This document shows positions 17,412 through 25,699 of a DNA stretch of 64,000 bases, piece after piece. The DNA is taken from assembly GCF_019947135.1 (NCBI RefSeq), contig NZ_JAGSHT010000010.1:186001-250000 (forward strand), read 5' to 3'. The translations under genes were made by a program, and so were the position numbers. The notes below the pieces were generated by a model that did not search any database, had not been told where the DNA came from, and saw only the letters and a list, made by a program, of their open reading frames with translations. This DNA comes from Occultella gossypii (lineage in GTDB: Bacteria; Actinomycetota; Actinomycetes; Actinomycetales; Beutenbergiaceae). How positions within the stretch are numbered: position 1 is the stretch's first letter; every line of letters begins with the position of its first letter.

Positions 17412-19225
17412 CGCCCGCGCCGACCGAGCAGACGCCGGCGCCGACTCGAGACGTGGTGATCGTCACGCCCTGGTACCCGACGCCTGGCGATCCGTACCAC
17501 GGCGTCTTCGTCCGGGACACGGTTGCGGCGCTCAGGATCCCCTCGTCGCGGATCCGGATCGTCCACCTCACCCGTCTGGCGCCGGACACGGCCGAGTCGA
17601 CACAGATCCTCGACACACCCGAGGGTCAGCTCCTGCGGATCGGTATCCCGATCCGACCGAGCACGGCACGCTCGGAGGTCGCCCGACTGCAGCGCGACGC
17701 GCTCCTCAGGTACGACGCGCTCGCCGGCGCCGAGGTCATCCACGCGCATGTGGGTCTACCGACAGGATGGGCCGCGGCAGCCGCCGCTCCGGCCGGCGTC
17801 CGCCTCGTGGTCACCGAACATGCCACATACCTGCGCGAGGAACTTCGGACCGTCACCGGCAGGAGGTCGTACGGGCAGGTTCTCGAGCGGCTCTCCGCAC
17901 TGCTGATGGTGGGCGAGGCCGAGGCGGAGCGGGTCCGGTCCCTGTATCCGCAACACGGCTCGCGGGTGGTCGCCGTCGGTAACCCGGTCCGAGGACCACG
18001 GCGCCCGGTGGCGCCACGGAGCCCTGGAGCACTCGACCGGTGGCTCTATATCGGTAACCTGATCCCGCGCAAGGGCGTGCAGGAGTTGCTCGAGTCGTTC
18101 GCGCTGTTCCACACTGACCGCCCGACCGCGCACCTAACCCTTGTCGGCGGTGGTCCACTCGAAACCGCCTTGCGCGAGCGTGCTGCCGAGCTCGGGCTCG
18201 CCGAGCGGGTGAGGTTCGCCGGGCCGCAGGAGCCCGAGGACCTCGCCGACCTGGCCAGCTGGGGTGACGTGCTCGTGCACCTGTCCGCGTTCGAGACCTT
18301 CGGGCTGACTCCCGTCGAGGCGGCCTTGAACGGGCTGGCAGTGGTCGTCACGCGATGCGGTGGCCCGGAGGAGACCCTGCTCGAAGCTGCCGCTGCCGGG
18401 GTCGTCCGGTTCGTGCCCGTCGGCGCGAAACCACAGGCCGTTGTCGCCGCGGTCCACTCACTCGAATCGTCGCCGCCCGACCCACACGCGGCCCGAGTCC
18501 TGGCGGATCTGTACGAACGCTACGCGGCTGGTCCGTGGGGGCATCGGGTCACCGAGATGCTTCAGCCCGCTGGAGCCGACACCGACGGCGAGGCGGAAAG
18601 GCTTGTCGTCGCTGATCCTCGGGTCCTGGTCCTGGCGAACTCCCCCTCCGGATGTCGCAAGGTGCGCGACCTCGTCCCGGCGACCCTACGCGGCGACGCC
18701 GCCCTGATGGTCATCACGAACCGGTCTTCGCTGACCGTTGCCCTCGACCGCCGGGTGCGCGTCCTCGATATTCAGCGGGCCACGTCCCGGCTGCCGCTCC
18801 ACCTCCTCGAGTCGACCATGCTTGTCGCACTCCCGCAACTGGCACTGGGTGCCCTAGAGGGACTGACCGGGATCGCCGGCGGGGCACCGGGCCGTGCCGG
18901 GCGCGCGGCCCATGCCATCCAACGGCGGGTAGGCAACGCACGCGCTGCCACCACCGGACTCGCCACTCGCATTCATGACCGAGTGCTCCACCCGATGATC
19001 TACGCCGTCACCGAACCCATCCCGAACGCCCGCTTCGTGATGCGTCACGGGCAAGCAGGCATCGACGACTTCGACCCGACCGACGTCTTCTACGCGGACA
19101 GTGAGTCGCTGGCGATCGCCTGGCGACTGGCGCGCGACCGTCCGGGGCTTCGCGTCGAGCGCCTACCTCGGACGATTGATTACTGGGATCTCGTCCGCCC
19201 GACGCCACCGGAGCCGGTCGGCTGA
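17408..19225 (+). CDS. Glycosyltransferase GT4 fused to an extra Rossmann-like C-terminal domain
   Basis: This 605-residue protein has two parts. Residues 15-380 are a canonical GT4 enzyme: VTPWYPTPGDPYHGVFVRD, VVTEHATYLRE, LYIGNLIPRKGVQELLESF, LVGGGPLE and the EX7E segment ETFGLTPVEAALNGLAVVV. From about residue 400 a second domain begins (DPRVLVLANSPSGCRKVRDL, VRVLDIQRATSRLPLHLLES, FDPTDVFYADSESLAIAWRL) that matches no GT fold I know and resembles the free-standing 138-residue protein at 6627. The fusion keeps the local order GT (7040/16095 type) then this domain. It is the last gene of the operon; the next gene converges on it after seven bases. Confidence 0.85.
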   Translation: MTPAPTEQTPAPTRDVVIVTPWYPTPGDPYHGVFVRDTVAALRIPSSRIRIVHLTRLAPDTAESTQILDTPEGQLLRIGIPIRPSTARSEVARLQRDALLRYDALAGAEVIHAHVGLPTGWAAAAAAPAGVRLVVTEHATYLREELRTVTGRRSYGQVLERLSALLMVGEAEAERVRSLYPQHGSRVVAVGNPVRGPRRPVAPRSPGALDRWLYIGNLIPRKGVQELLESFALFHTDRPTAHLTLVGGGPLETALRERAAELGLAERVRFAGPQEPEDLADLASWGDVLVHLSAFETFGLTPVEAALNGLAVVVTRCGGPEETLLEAAAAGVVRFVPVGAKPQAVVAAVHSLESSPPDPHAARVLADLYERYAAGPWGHRVTEMLQPAGADTDGEAERLVVADPRVLVLANSPSGCRKVRDLVPATLRGDAALMVITNRSSLTVALDRRVRVLDIQRATSRLPLHLLESTMLVALPQLALGALEGLTGIAGGAPGRAGRAAHAIQRRVGNARAATTGLATRIHDRVLHPMIYAVTEPIPNARFVMRHGQAGIDDFDPTDVFYADSESLAIAWRLARDRPGLRVERLPRTIDYWDLVRPTPPEPVG

Positions 19226-19232
19226 GGTCGGC

Positions 19233-20336
19233 TCAGCGGGTCAGGATGGATGCCCCCATCATGCGCAGCGGCGCATCAGCCGCGAAGAGTTGGGTGAGGT
19301 CCCGTGTCACGAGCGTCGCGGGTCGGCCGTGCCGGCGTCGCTGGAGTGCAAGCGAGATCAGCAGTTCCGCGTCGTCGCGTTGTCCGAGGATCTCGTCGAG
19401 GAGCCGGCGGTCGGTGATCGAGAGCACCGCCTCGACGCCCGGCGCGGCGTTGAGCAGACGGCGTGCCACTTTCGCGAGCGCGGCACGCTCAGAAGGCGTC
19501 CAGAACTCCGGATCCGTCCGATTGTGAACGGCACCGAACAGGTGGATTCGGATGTACTTCACGCATGCCGCGCGTCGCTGCTCCAACGACAGTTCCTCGA
19601 ACCACGGCTGCCGCACCAGATGCCGCAGGAATCTGAGCTCGGCCTTGATCGGACGCTGGACGTAGGTGACCCGGTCCCCCGCGTCCTCCCCGATCACGTA
19701 CGCCGGCCCCCACCGGTCGAACACGGTCTTCCCGCCGAACCACAGCCGGGTCACGAAGCCGACGTCGCCCCCCACCTGGGCGCCCTCCTCGAGCCGCAGA
19801 CCGAGTCGGATGATGGCGGCCCGGGAGACCAGCCCGAGAGGCGCGCTCCGGTACGAGAGCCGGTCGGCGACCGGATCCAGGTCCCTACGTCGGAGCGGTC
19901 GGGTTGGTGGGCTCCGAACGATCCTGTGCTCCAACCCCAGCACGAGACGAGCCATCACAGCGTCCGCGCCGGTCCGCCGCGCGAGCCAGAACCATGACGC
20001 GATCGCCCCGGGCAGCAGGGTGTCGTCCGAGCCCATGATGGAGACGTACTCCGCGGTCGCAGCGTCGATTCCCGCGTTGAAAGGTCCTGACGCGCTCCGG
20101 TGGGCGTCGGTGTGTTCGAGGAACCGGACCTTGTCGCGGTGATGGGCGTCGAGCAGTGGGCGGATCTCGTCGGCACCGATGTTGTGACAGACCACCGTGA
20201 GGCGAACACCCTCGCCGTTGCGGTCGAGCACGGATCTGACGGCCCGCGCGATCGGCCGCTCCCTCGAGTGGACAGCGATGATGACGTCGACCCCGACCTC
20301 GTCCGCCGGTTCGTCCACGGTGTCCGGTTCAACCAC
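19233..20336 (-). CDS. Glycosyltransferase family 2
   Basis: This GT-A fold enzyme is about 367 residues. The opening VGVDVIIAVHSRERPIARAV, a mid-strand LTVVCHNIGADEI, GPFNAGIDAATAEYVSIMGS and the DxD-like GSDDTLL identify family 2. There is no C-terminal membrane segment, so it is cytoplasmic. The frame is open to GTG 20408, but that would overlap the upstream GT by 80 bases. I prefer GTG 20336, which overlaps by eight; GTG 20318 is also possible. It forms a two-gene minus-strand unit with the GT at 20329. Linkage and donor unknown. Confidence 0.83.
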   Translation of the reverse strand: MVEPDTVDEPADEVGVDVIIAVHSRERPIARAVRSVLDRNGEGVRLTVVCHNIGADEIRPLLDAHHRDKVRFLEHTDAHRSASGPFNAGIDAATAEYVSIMGSDDTLLPGAIASWFWLARRTGADAVMARLVLGLEHRIVRSPPTRPLRRRDLDPVADRLSYRSAPLGLVSRAAIIRLGLRLEEGAQVGGDVGFVTRLWFGGKTVFDRWGPAYVIGEDAGDRVTYVQRPIKAELRFLRHLVRQPWFEELSLEQRRAACVKYIRIHLFGAVHNRTDPEFWTPSERAALAKVARRLLNAAPGVEAVLSITDRRLLDEILGQRDDAELLISLALQRRRHGRPATLVTRDLTQLFAADAPLRMMGASILTR

Positions 20337-21444
20337 GATGACCCGCTGCGGCCGCGGCGTAGGCAGCGACGTATCCGGCTCCCACGCGGGCAGCCGAGAA
20401 CGCGTCACCGATCGTGCCGGCGACGTCGGAGGCGTTCAGGTGCCGGGTCCGCCGCTCCGTCTCGACGATCGCGTCCGCGTACGCCTCGGCATCCTGGACG
20501 TCCACCAGGGTGCCGACCTCAGGGCGGATGTACTCCCCCTGCCCCCCGGTGGCGCCCACGACCACCGGCCGTCCGTGCACCAGTGCCTCTGCGGCCGAGA
20601 CGCAGAAGTTGTCCGCTCTCGTGGGCAGGAAGAACAGGTCTGCGGCGTCGAGCGCCGCCGAGACGCCCGCCGAGTCGGCGGTCCCGGCGAGTCGGATGAG
20701 GTGGCCGACCTTGCGCTTGCGAGCCCGCCGGACGACCTGGTCGTGCAACTCGCCGCCGCCCACCCACGTGAGCTCCGCCGTCACCCCCCGGCGCGCGAGC
20801 TCCGCGATCGTGTCGACGGCGAGGAGCGGGTCCTTGCGCTCGACGAGGCCGCCGACGGCGACCAGTCGCATCGGCGCACGTGGCCGCATCGGTCGTGGCG
20901 TGAGGTGTTCGCGCGGTGGCACTATGCATGGCACGACGGCGGTGGCCGCGTCGCCGCGGACGGCACGGATCGGGGCGGCGAGGTATTCACAGACCCCGGT
21001 GACGACGTCGGGCATCCGCAGCAGCGGCTTGAGCAGGGGCAGCGCCGCCCGCCCGGCCAGTGGAAGCGTCGCCGGCGTGGTGAGGCCGGACCAGTGCTCG
21101 GTGTGCACCCAGGGCACGTCGGGGCGGTGCATCCGGAACGGCAGGAGCGACGAGAACGCCATCGTGTGGACGACGTCCGCACCGGCTAGGAGTACGCCTA
21201 ACGAACGGGCGACGGTCAGGATATCGAGCGGGGAGCGGGTGGACATCGGCACCCGCCGGACCCGGATGCCGTTGTGCGTGAATGCACGAGAGCCGTCGTC
21301 CTGGTGCGGCGGGACGAGGTGCAACACGTCCACCGAGTCGATCCCCGGCCGCGCGGCGATCGCGGCCACGTCCTTCTCCACGAACGCGCCACTGCTGGTG
21401 GCGCGTTCGGTGGGGAACCAGGTTGTGACGGCGACGATCCGCAT
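20329..21444 (-). CDS. Glycosyltransferase, GT4
   Basis: This is a 371-residue canonical GT4 enzyme. It opens VAVTTWFPTERATSSGAFVE, has WVHTEHWSGLTTPA in the acceptor half, and VGGLVERKDPLLAVDTIAEL, WVGGGELHDQV and LPTRADNFCVSAAEALVHGR (EX7E region) in the donor half. The ending RPVVVGATGGQGEYI is typical of the family. It is the first gene of the short minus-strand pair 21444-19233, divergent from the toroid/epimerase pair that starts at 21563. The 118-base gap between them must hold both promoters, but I see no clear boxes. Confidence 0.87.
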   Translation of the reverse strand: MRIVAVTTWFPTERATSSGAFVEKDVAAIAARPGIDSVDVLHLVPPHQDDGSRAFTHNGIRVRRVPMSTRSPLDILTVARSLGVLLAGADVVHTMAFSSLLPFRMHRPDVPWVHTEHWSGLTTPATLPLAGRAALPLLKPLLRMPDVVTGVCEYLAAPIRAVRGDAATAVVPCIVPPREHLTPRPMRPRAPMRLVAVGGLVERKDPLLAVDTIAELARRGVTAELTWVGGGELHDQVVRRARKRKVGHLIRLAGTADSAGVSAALDAADLFFLPTRADNFCVSAAEALVHGRPVVVGATGGQGEYIRPEVGTLVDVQDAEAYADAIVETERRTRHLNASDVAGTIGDAFSAARVGAGYVAAYAAAAAGHRG

Positions 21445-21562
21445 ACGCTGAAACTATCCGATCGTCGAGGATGAGGCTCTCGAGCCCGTGCCTGTGTCGA
21501 TTCGACCTCGCGGTGTCTGAGAGACTTACGGTGCCCCCGGCCATCAAACCTCCTGGAGCGTC

Positions 21563-22648
21563 ATGCCCGCAACCATCCGCGCCACGGTCGGCGAGCTGCT
21601 GGACACCTACCAAGGTATGGATGGTTTCTCGACGGACGAACACCACGATGAAGTTCAGCAACACCCTATGGCCGAGGCCAAGTACGTCCTTGCCTGCGTC
21701 GAAATGTTCAGAAGCTCGCTCATGAGTGAGGACGAACTGACCACTCGCATGGTGGAGTCGTTGACGCGCCTCGAGGCTCATCGGGTGTGCGACGCCGGTG
21801 TTACCGGGTGGGGCCTCGGCTTCGCCTACGACGCCGGTTCGGCCGATGAGACGTATGTGATCACGACTGCACTAGTGCTCCACGCACTCCACAGCGTGGT
21901 GAGGTTCGCGCCCGCTGCGGCTCCTCCGGGATGGCACGAGCTGCTGCGGTCGGCCACTGGTTACCTCCTCCGGGCAGCGCGACTGGAGACTTCGGACGGT
22001 GACCTGATCGCCTACTCTCCGGGCAATGCTCTCCCGACCTACAACGTCACCGCGATGTGGAGTGGCGTCCTCACCCAGGTCGTCGGGCCGCGCCACCCCG
22101 ACGCGGCCAGCATCCGACAGGTGGCGAGCGACCTCCTGGGACGTCGCATCCCCGGGGGAGGTTGGACCTACGGACCCGGATCCAGCCGCGCAGACCTCCT
22201 TCACACGTGCTACATCGGCGTCGGGCTGACGATGGCGCTCGCCGACCGCACCGACGAGCTGGACCGCATGCTCCTTGAGGACATCCTGCGATTCAGCCGT
22301 GCCCCCATCTGGGTCGATCGTTACGATGTACACGCCCTCTCCGACCTCCTGACGGGTCAGGTGCCAGGACTCAAACGAACAGTTCACGTGGTAGATGGGA
22401 ACGCCCTGGTCGGCTTCGATGCACCCGCCCGGTCTTGGTCGATGGGCGAACTCCTTGTCGTCATCTCCGAGGCGGCTGCTCGCCCCACGACGGGACGCTA
22501 CTGGATGACCCAATTGCGCCCGTTGGCACGATCGACCATTGACGAGCAACTGCCAGAGACCTGGTTCCGACACTCGATGCACATAGCGCACGGCCTCGCG
22601 AGCACACTGCGCGTCCTTCGTGCGGATCAGGACCGACGTGCGGCCTGA
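21563..22648 (+). CDS. Predicted alpha/alpha-toroid protein of unknown function
   Basis: This 361-residue protein matches no named family I can assign. Its helices carry repeated aromatic/Gly motifs like those of alpha/alpha-toroid (terpenoid cyclase, prenyltransferase and lyase) folds: VTGWGLGFAYDAGSADETYV (80-99), followed by TTALVLHALH, and IPGGGWTYGPGSSRADLLHT (196-215), followed by CYIGVGLTMAL. There is no signal peptide or membrane segment, so it is cytoplasmic. It overlaps the C5-epimerase-like gene by a few bases, and both are visibly lower in G+C (about 60%) than their neighbours. A role on the same uronate-containing sugar chain, for example as lyase, epimerase partner or length sensor, is inference from pairing. 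Confidence 0.72.
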   Translation: MPATIRATVGELLDTYQGMDGFSTDEHHDEVQQHPMAEAKYVLACVEMFRSSLMSEDELTTRMVESLTRLEAHRVCDAGVTGWGLGFAYDAGSADETYVITTALVLHALHSVVRFAPAAAPPGWHELLRSATGYLLRAARLETSDGDLIAYSPGNALPTYNVTAMWSGVLTQVVGPRHPDAASIRQVASDLLGRRIPGGGWTYGPGSSRADLLHTCYIGVGLTMALADRTDELDRMLLEDILRFSRAPIWVDRYDVHALSDLLTGQVPGLKRTVHVVDGNALVGFDAPARSWSMGELLVVISEAAARPTTGRYWMTQLRPLARSTIDEQLPETWFRHSMHIAHGLASTLRVLRADQDRRAA

Positions 22649-24131
22649 CCTTCGCCGTTGGCTACGGGCACGCCGACGCCCGTCCGGGGCGATGCATCGA
22701 GGACCTGGCGAGTCGGTTGCTGCCTCGTCCGCGGATCGTCGAATCGACGCCGTCGAATACGAGCCGGATCGCTCGCCCGACATGCCCCCGTTCGTCCACT
22801 TCGCAAAGATGCAGGACTTCTACCGTTTCGAGTTCCTTCCTGACGGCTACCCCGGTCGCGCAGAGCCTGATGGGTCGGTCTTTCCACACCCCATCTATGG
22901 CACCTATGCACTCATTGACTACCTGAAACAGTATGCGAGGGAGCCACGACCGGAACTGCTGCACGCAATTTCGCGCGTCGCTCACGCCGCAATCTCGCGC
23001 ATGAGCGAGTTCAACAACTCCCTTGTGTTCTGGTACGAGGCGAATCCGAGCATTGGTGCCCGCCTCTATGCGGACCACTACTCCGGATTGACACAGGCAT
23101 ACTACGCAGTGCAACTGGCCCGAGCCGGCAGGGTTCTTGAGGACGCTGCGGTACGCGCTGCAGCGGAGTCCGTGTTCCGCAGCCTCCTGGTCCCAGCCGA
23201 AGACGGCGGCGTGCTTCACAGCACGCCGGCTGGCCCAGTGATCGCCGAAGTCCCACAGACGCCGAACAGTTGGATCCTGAACGGTTGGCTCTCGGCGCTC
23301 GCTTCTGTGCAGGAGTTCTCCGACATCACTGGGTTGGCGGAGGCCGGAGACCTCCTCCACGACAGCACTCGAACCATGGCACGCGTTCTCCACCTATATG
23401 ACGAACCGGTGAAGCGGACCAGCCGATACGGCCTGACCGGTTTCGTGTACCTTCGCCTTCGCTTCGAAAACCGCCCACAGTCCCTACAGGACGTGACCCT
23501 GTACATCGCCGGCGAGCGGGACATCGTACTCCCAGTCGGATCAGGCACGCGTTGGCAGCCCTACGTCTTTGCCGCGGACATGGTGGGCACCACTCCCAAG
23601 GCGACGACAGTTCGGTTCAACGCAGTCCTCTCGCTCGCGAGTGCGCCAGAACCCAACCGGGTCGGCTTCACGGCCATGACGGACCAGCCGGCAACGGTGA
23701 TTCTCGAGGTGATGCTCGGCACATACGAGCCGACTGCATCGTCACCCGTGAACGCTCAGTGGAAGGAAGCCGGCAGGACCACGATTCCTTCAGGGACCTC
23801 ACACTGCATCCTCGATATCCCGCAAGCCGTCGTCGACTCGACTGTCTATCCCACCAACTTCGCCAAGAGGATCGATGGGCAGAACGTCAACGTCTACCAC
23901 AGCATCCACATTCAGCGACTACGGCAGCTCCACGGTCGGACCGGCGTCGACGACCTCCGCACGTGGGCGGACAAGTGGCACGGATACATCACCGACTGGG
24001 CGACGATGCCGACGTACGCCGGGCTGGCCTTCCGGGACCCGATCAGTGGGAAGGTACGATCCGTGACGGACCAGCTTCCGCAGCCGAGTGGTTCTGGGTC
24101 GGGAACTGATCAGCCAGTCACGCGCAAGTAG
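22638..24131 (+). CDS. D-glucuronyl C5-epimerase family protein with a beta-rich insertion
   Basis: This protein of about 497 residues is homologous to the catalytic (C-terminal) half of animal heparan-sulfate glucuronyl C5-epimerase, which flips D-glucuronate to L-iduronate within a chain. Matches in order (numbering from GTG 22638): YGTYALIDY (87-95), SGLTQAYYAVQLARAG (149-164), NSWILNGWLSAL (210-221), VLHLYDEPVKRTSRYGL (251-267) and YHSIHIQRLRQL (420-431) followed by W447. The animal enzyme has LYD...IYDLRH and YHTTHINQLQLL at the last two places. Between these two motifs there are about 150 residues rather than roughly 30, an apparent beta-rich insertion. No signal peptide is visible, so it would act in the cytosol. 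GTG 22638 has AGGA just upstream; GTG 22620 and ATG 22692 are alternatives. The 3' end overlaps the converging GT by 22 bases. Confidence 0.8.
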   Translation: MRPDLRRWLRARRRPSGAMHRGPGESVAASSADRRIDAVEYEPDRSPDMPPFVHFAKMQDFYRFEFLPDGYPGRAEPDGSVFPHPIYGTYALIDYLKQYAREPRPELLHAISRVAHAAISRMSEFNNSLVFWYEANPSIGARLYADHYSGLTQAYYAVQLARAGRVLEDAAVRAAAESVFRSLLVPAEDGGVLHSTPAGPVIAEVPQTPNSWILNGWLSALASVQEFSDITGLAEAGDLLHDSTRTMARVLHLYDEPVKRTSRYGLTGFVYLRLRFENRPQSLQDVTLYIAGERDIVLPVGSGTRWQPYVFAADMVGTTPKATTVRFNAVLSLASAPEPNRVGFTAMTDQPATVILEVMLGTYEPTASSPVNAQWKEAGRTTIPSGTSHCILDIPQAVVDSTVYPTNFAKRIDGQNVNVYHSIHIQRLRQLHGRTGVDDLRTWADKWHGYITDWATMPTYAGLAFRDPISGKVRSVTDQLPQPSGSGSGTDQPVTRK

Positions 24132-25564
24132 AGCTCCCTCAGCTTGACCTCTTGGCTCTCCCAGGAGTACCCGTTCTCGAGCGAACTCCTTGTGATCGTC
24201 GCGCGATACTCGTCCAGCGATCCGAAGACCTCCTTGAGCGCCCTCGCGCAGTCGGCGGAATCACCGAAGGAGAATGTCTCGCCCACGCCGGTCCGCCGCA
24301 CGAAGGCGCCCATCTCCTGAAGGTCGCTGACCACGATCGGCAACCCGGCGAAGACGTAGTCGAACAGTTTGTTCGGCAGGGCCATCTCGTGGTTCGGGAT
24401 GTCACCGATCATCGGGTGCACCCCGACATCGGCGGAACGCAGATAGCTGAGCACCTCCTCGGGCTTCACAGGATCGAGCAGGTGCACCCGGTCGGCAACG
24501 CCGAGCTCGGCCGCTCGTCTGGCCAACTCGCGTGAGAGCTTGTGCGTCACGCTGGGGACACAGACGATGGCAAGGTGCATCTCCGGCATGAAGGTCAGTG
24601 CCTCGACCACGGTTGCGACGCCTCGTTTCTGTGCCGTCGAACCGGAGTACGCGAGGAGCGGCACATCGCTGGCCAGACCACAATCCGTGCGGATGTCTGA
24701 CGGCGCCTCCGCGATATCCCCGACCACTGGGGCGTTGAGAACTACCGTCGGACGGTCCCGTAGTCGGTAGACCCGTTGCAGAGCGTCCGCGATCGACTCA
24801 CTCACTGTGATGACCGAATCAGCAGCCCTGATGTAGTGCCTTTCCATCTGGGCCCACGCGCGTCGTTGCCGCTCGGAGGTACGCACCGCACCGACCACGA
24901 ACTCATGCGCGTCGTAGATCAACGTGGGCCGGGCTCTGTGTGCACGCATGTGGTTGGTGGCGTTGACCGCTGCCTTGAGGACGTGAGCGTCGTGAGCGTG
25001 GATGATGTCAGGCTTCTGCCGCCAGATCTCACGCGTGAAGGACAGGCTCAGGTCAGAGAACTGGGTCACCTCGTGACGCCAGTCCAGCCGCCGCGGAATG
25101 GCATCGGGATCGGACTGCTGCTCCCAGTACCGGCGGATGCGCTCTTCCCTGCGCCCTTGGAAGCGAACCCGCCATTCGAAGAACAGCCGGCGCAACCTGA
25201 GCACCGCGCGTACGGGACGCGGGTACCGAGACGCGCGCAACCCCGCCAGCGTGTTCTGGTAGCGAGCCCATTCGAGATCGGACTCCGAGATGAATCCGGG
25301 GAAACCCGACCGATAGGCCCGGCGCTCCCGCTCCAGCCTCGCCTTCGTGGCCGTCATCCCGTAGGGCAGCGGAATGCCCAATGTCGTGACCTCGCCGAGC
25401 CTGCCGCGAACTGGCTCCGTGATCCCTTGCAGGCCGTAGAGCAACGTCACATCAAACCCGAGCTGCTGGACGGACTGCGCGGACTTTCGAACGCGCGCAT
25501 CGGCAGCGATGTCGTGATTGACGATCATCACGACCTTCCGCCGATCACCCCGCTCGGCTCTCAT
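24110..25564 (-). CDS. Glycosyltransferase, GT4-like (DxRVxK group, sister of the enzyme at 12617)
   Basis: This GT-B enzyme is about 484 residues. It opens VVMIVNHDIAADARVRKSAQ, has IIHAHDAHVLKAAV and IYDAHEFVVGAV, then AYSGSTAQKRGVATVVEALT and IPNHEMALPNKLFDYVFAGL. Identity with the enzyme at 12617 is high along the whole length, including the basic linker around residues 80-140. I chose ATG 25564; the frame extends to GTG 25585 without a better ribosome site. Its G+C is somewhat low, like the toroid/epimerase pair it converges on. That may mean the three came together, or that the GT was copied later. Donor unknown. Confidence 0.85.
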   Translation of the reverse strand: MRAERGDRRKVVMIVNHDIAADARVRKSAQSVQQLGFDVTLLYGLQGITEPVRGRLGEVTTLGIPLPYGMTATKARLERERRAYRSGFPGFISESDLEWARYQNTLAGLRASRYPRPVRAVLRLRRLFFEWRVRFQGRREERIRRYWEQQSDPDAIPRRLDWRHEVTQFSDLSLSFTREIWRQKPDIIHAHDAHVLKAAVNATNHMRAHRARPTLIYDAHEFVVGAVRTSERQRRAWAQMERHYIRAADSVITVSESIADALQRVYRLRDRPTVVLNAPVVGDIAEAPSDIRTDCGLASDVPLLAYSGSTAQKRGVATVVEALTFMPEMHLAIVCVPSVTHKLSRELARRAAELGVADRVHLLDPVKPEEVLSYLRSADVGVHPMIGDIPNHEMALPNKLFDYVFAGLPIVVSDLQEMGAFVRRTGVGETFSFGDSADCARALKEVFGSLDEYRATITRSSLENGYSWESQEVKLRELYLRVTG

Positions 25565-25699
25565 AGCCTTCGGTACAAATGCCACAGTTCACGCCCCGTT
25601 GTCTCAGTGAAACGATTGTCATCCTAGGTGCTGCCGAATCGGTCCATTACCACGCCGGCCACCGGCCCGCTCGTTCACGGTGTTGGGTGCGTCACCAGG

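Noticed and set aside
21445-21562. Promoter boxes in the divergent gap between the GT pair and the toroid gene
   Set aside because: No convincing -10/-35 pair or leaderless box is visible in either direction, so none is annotated.
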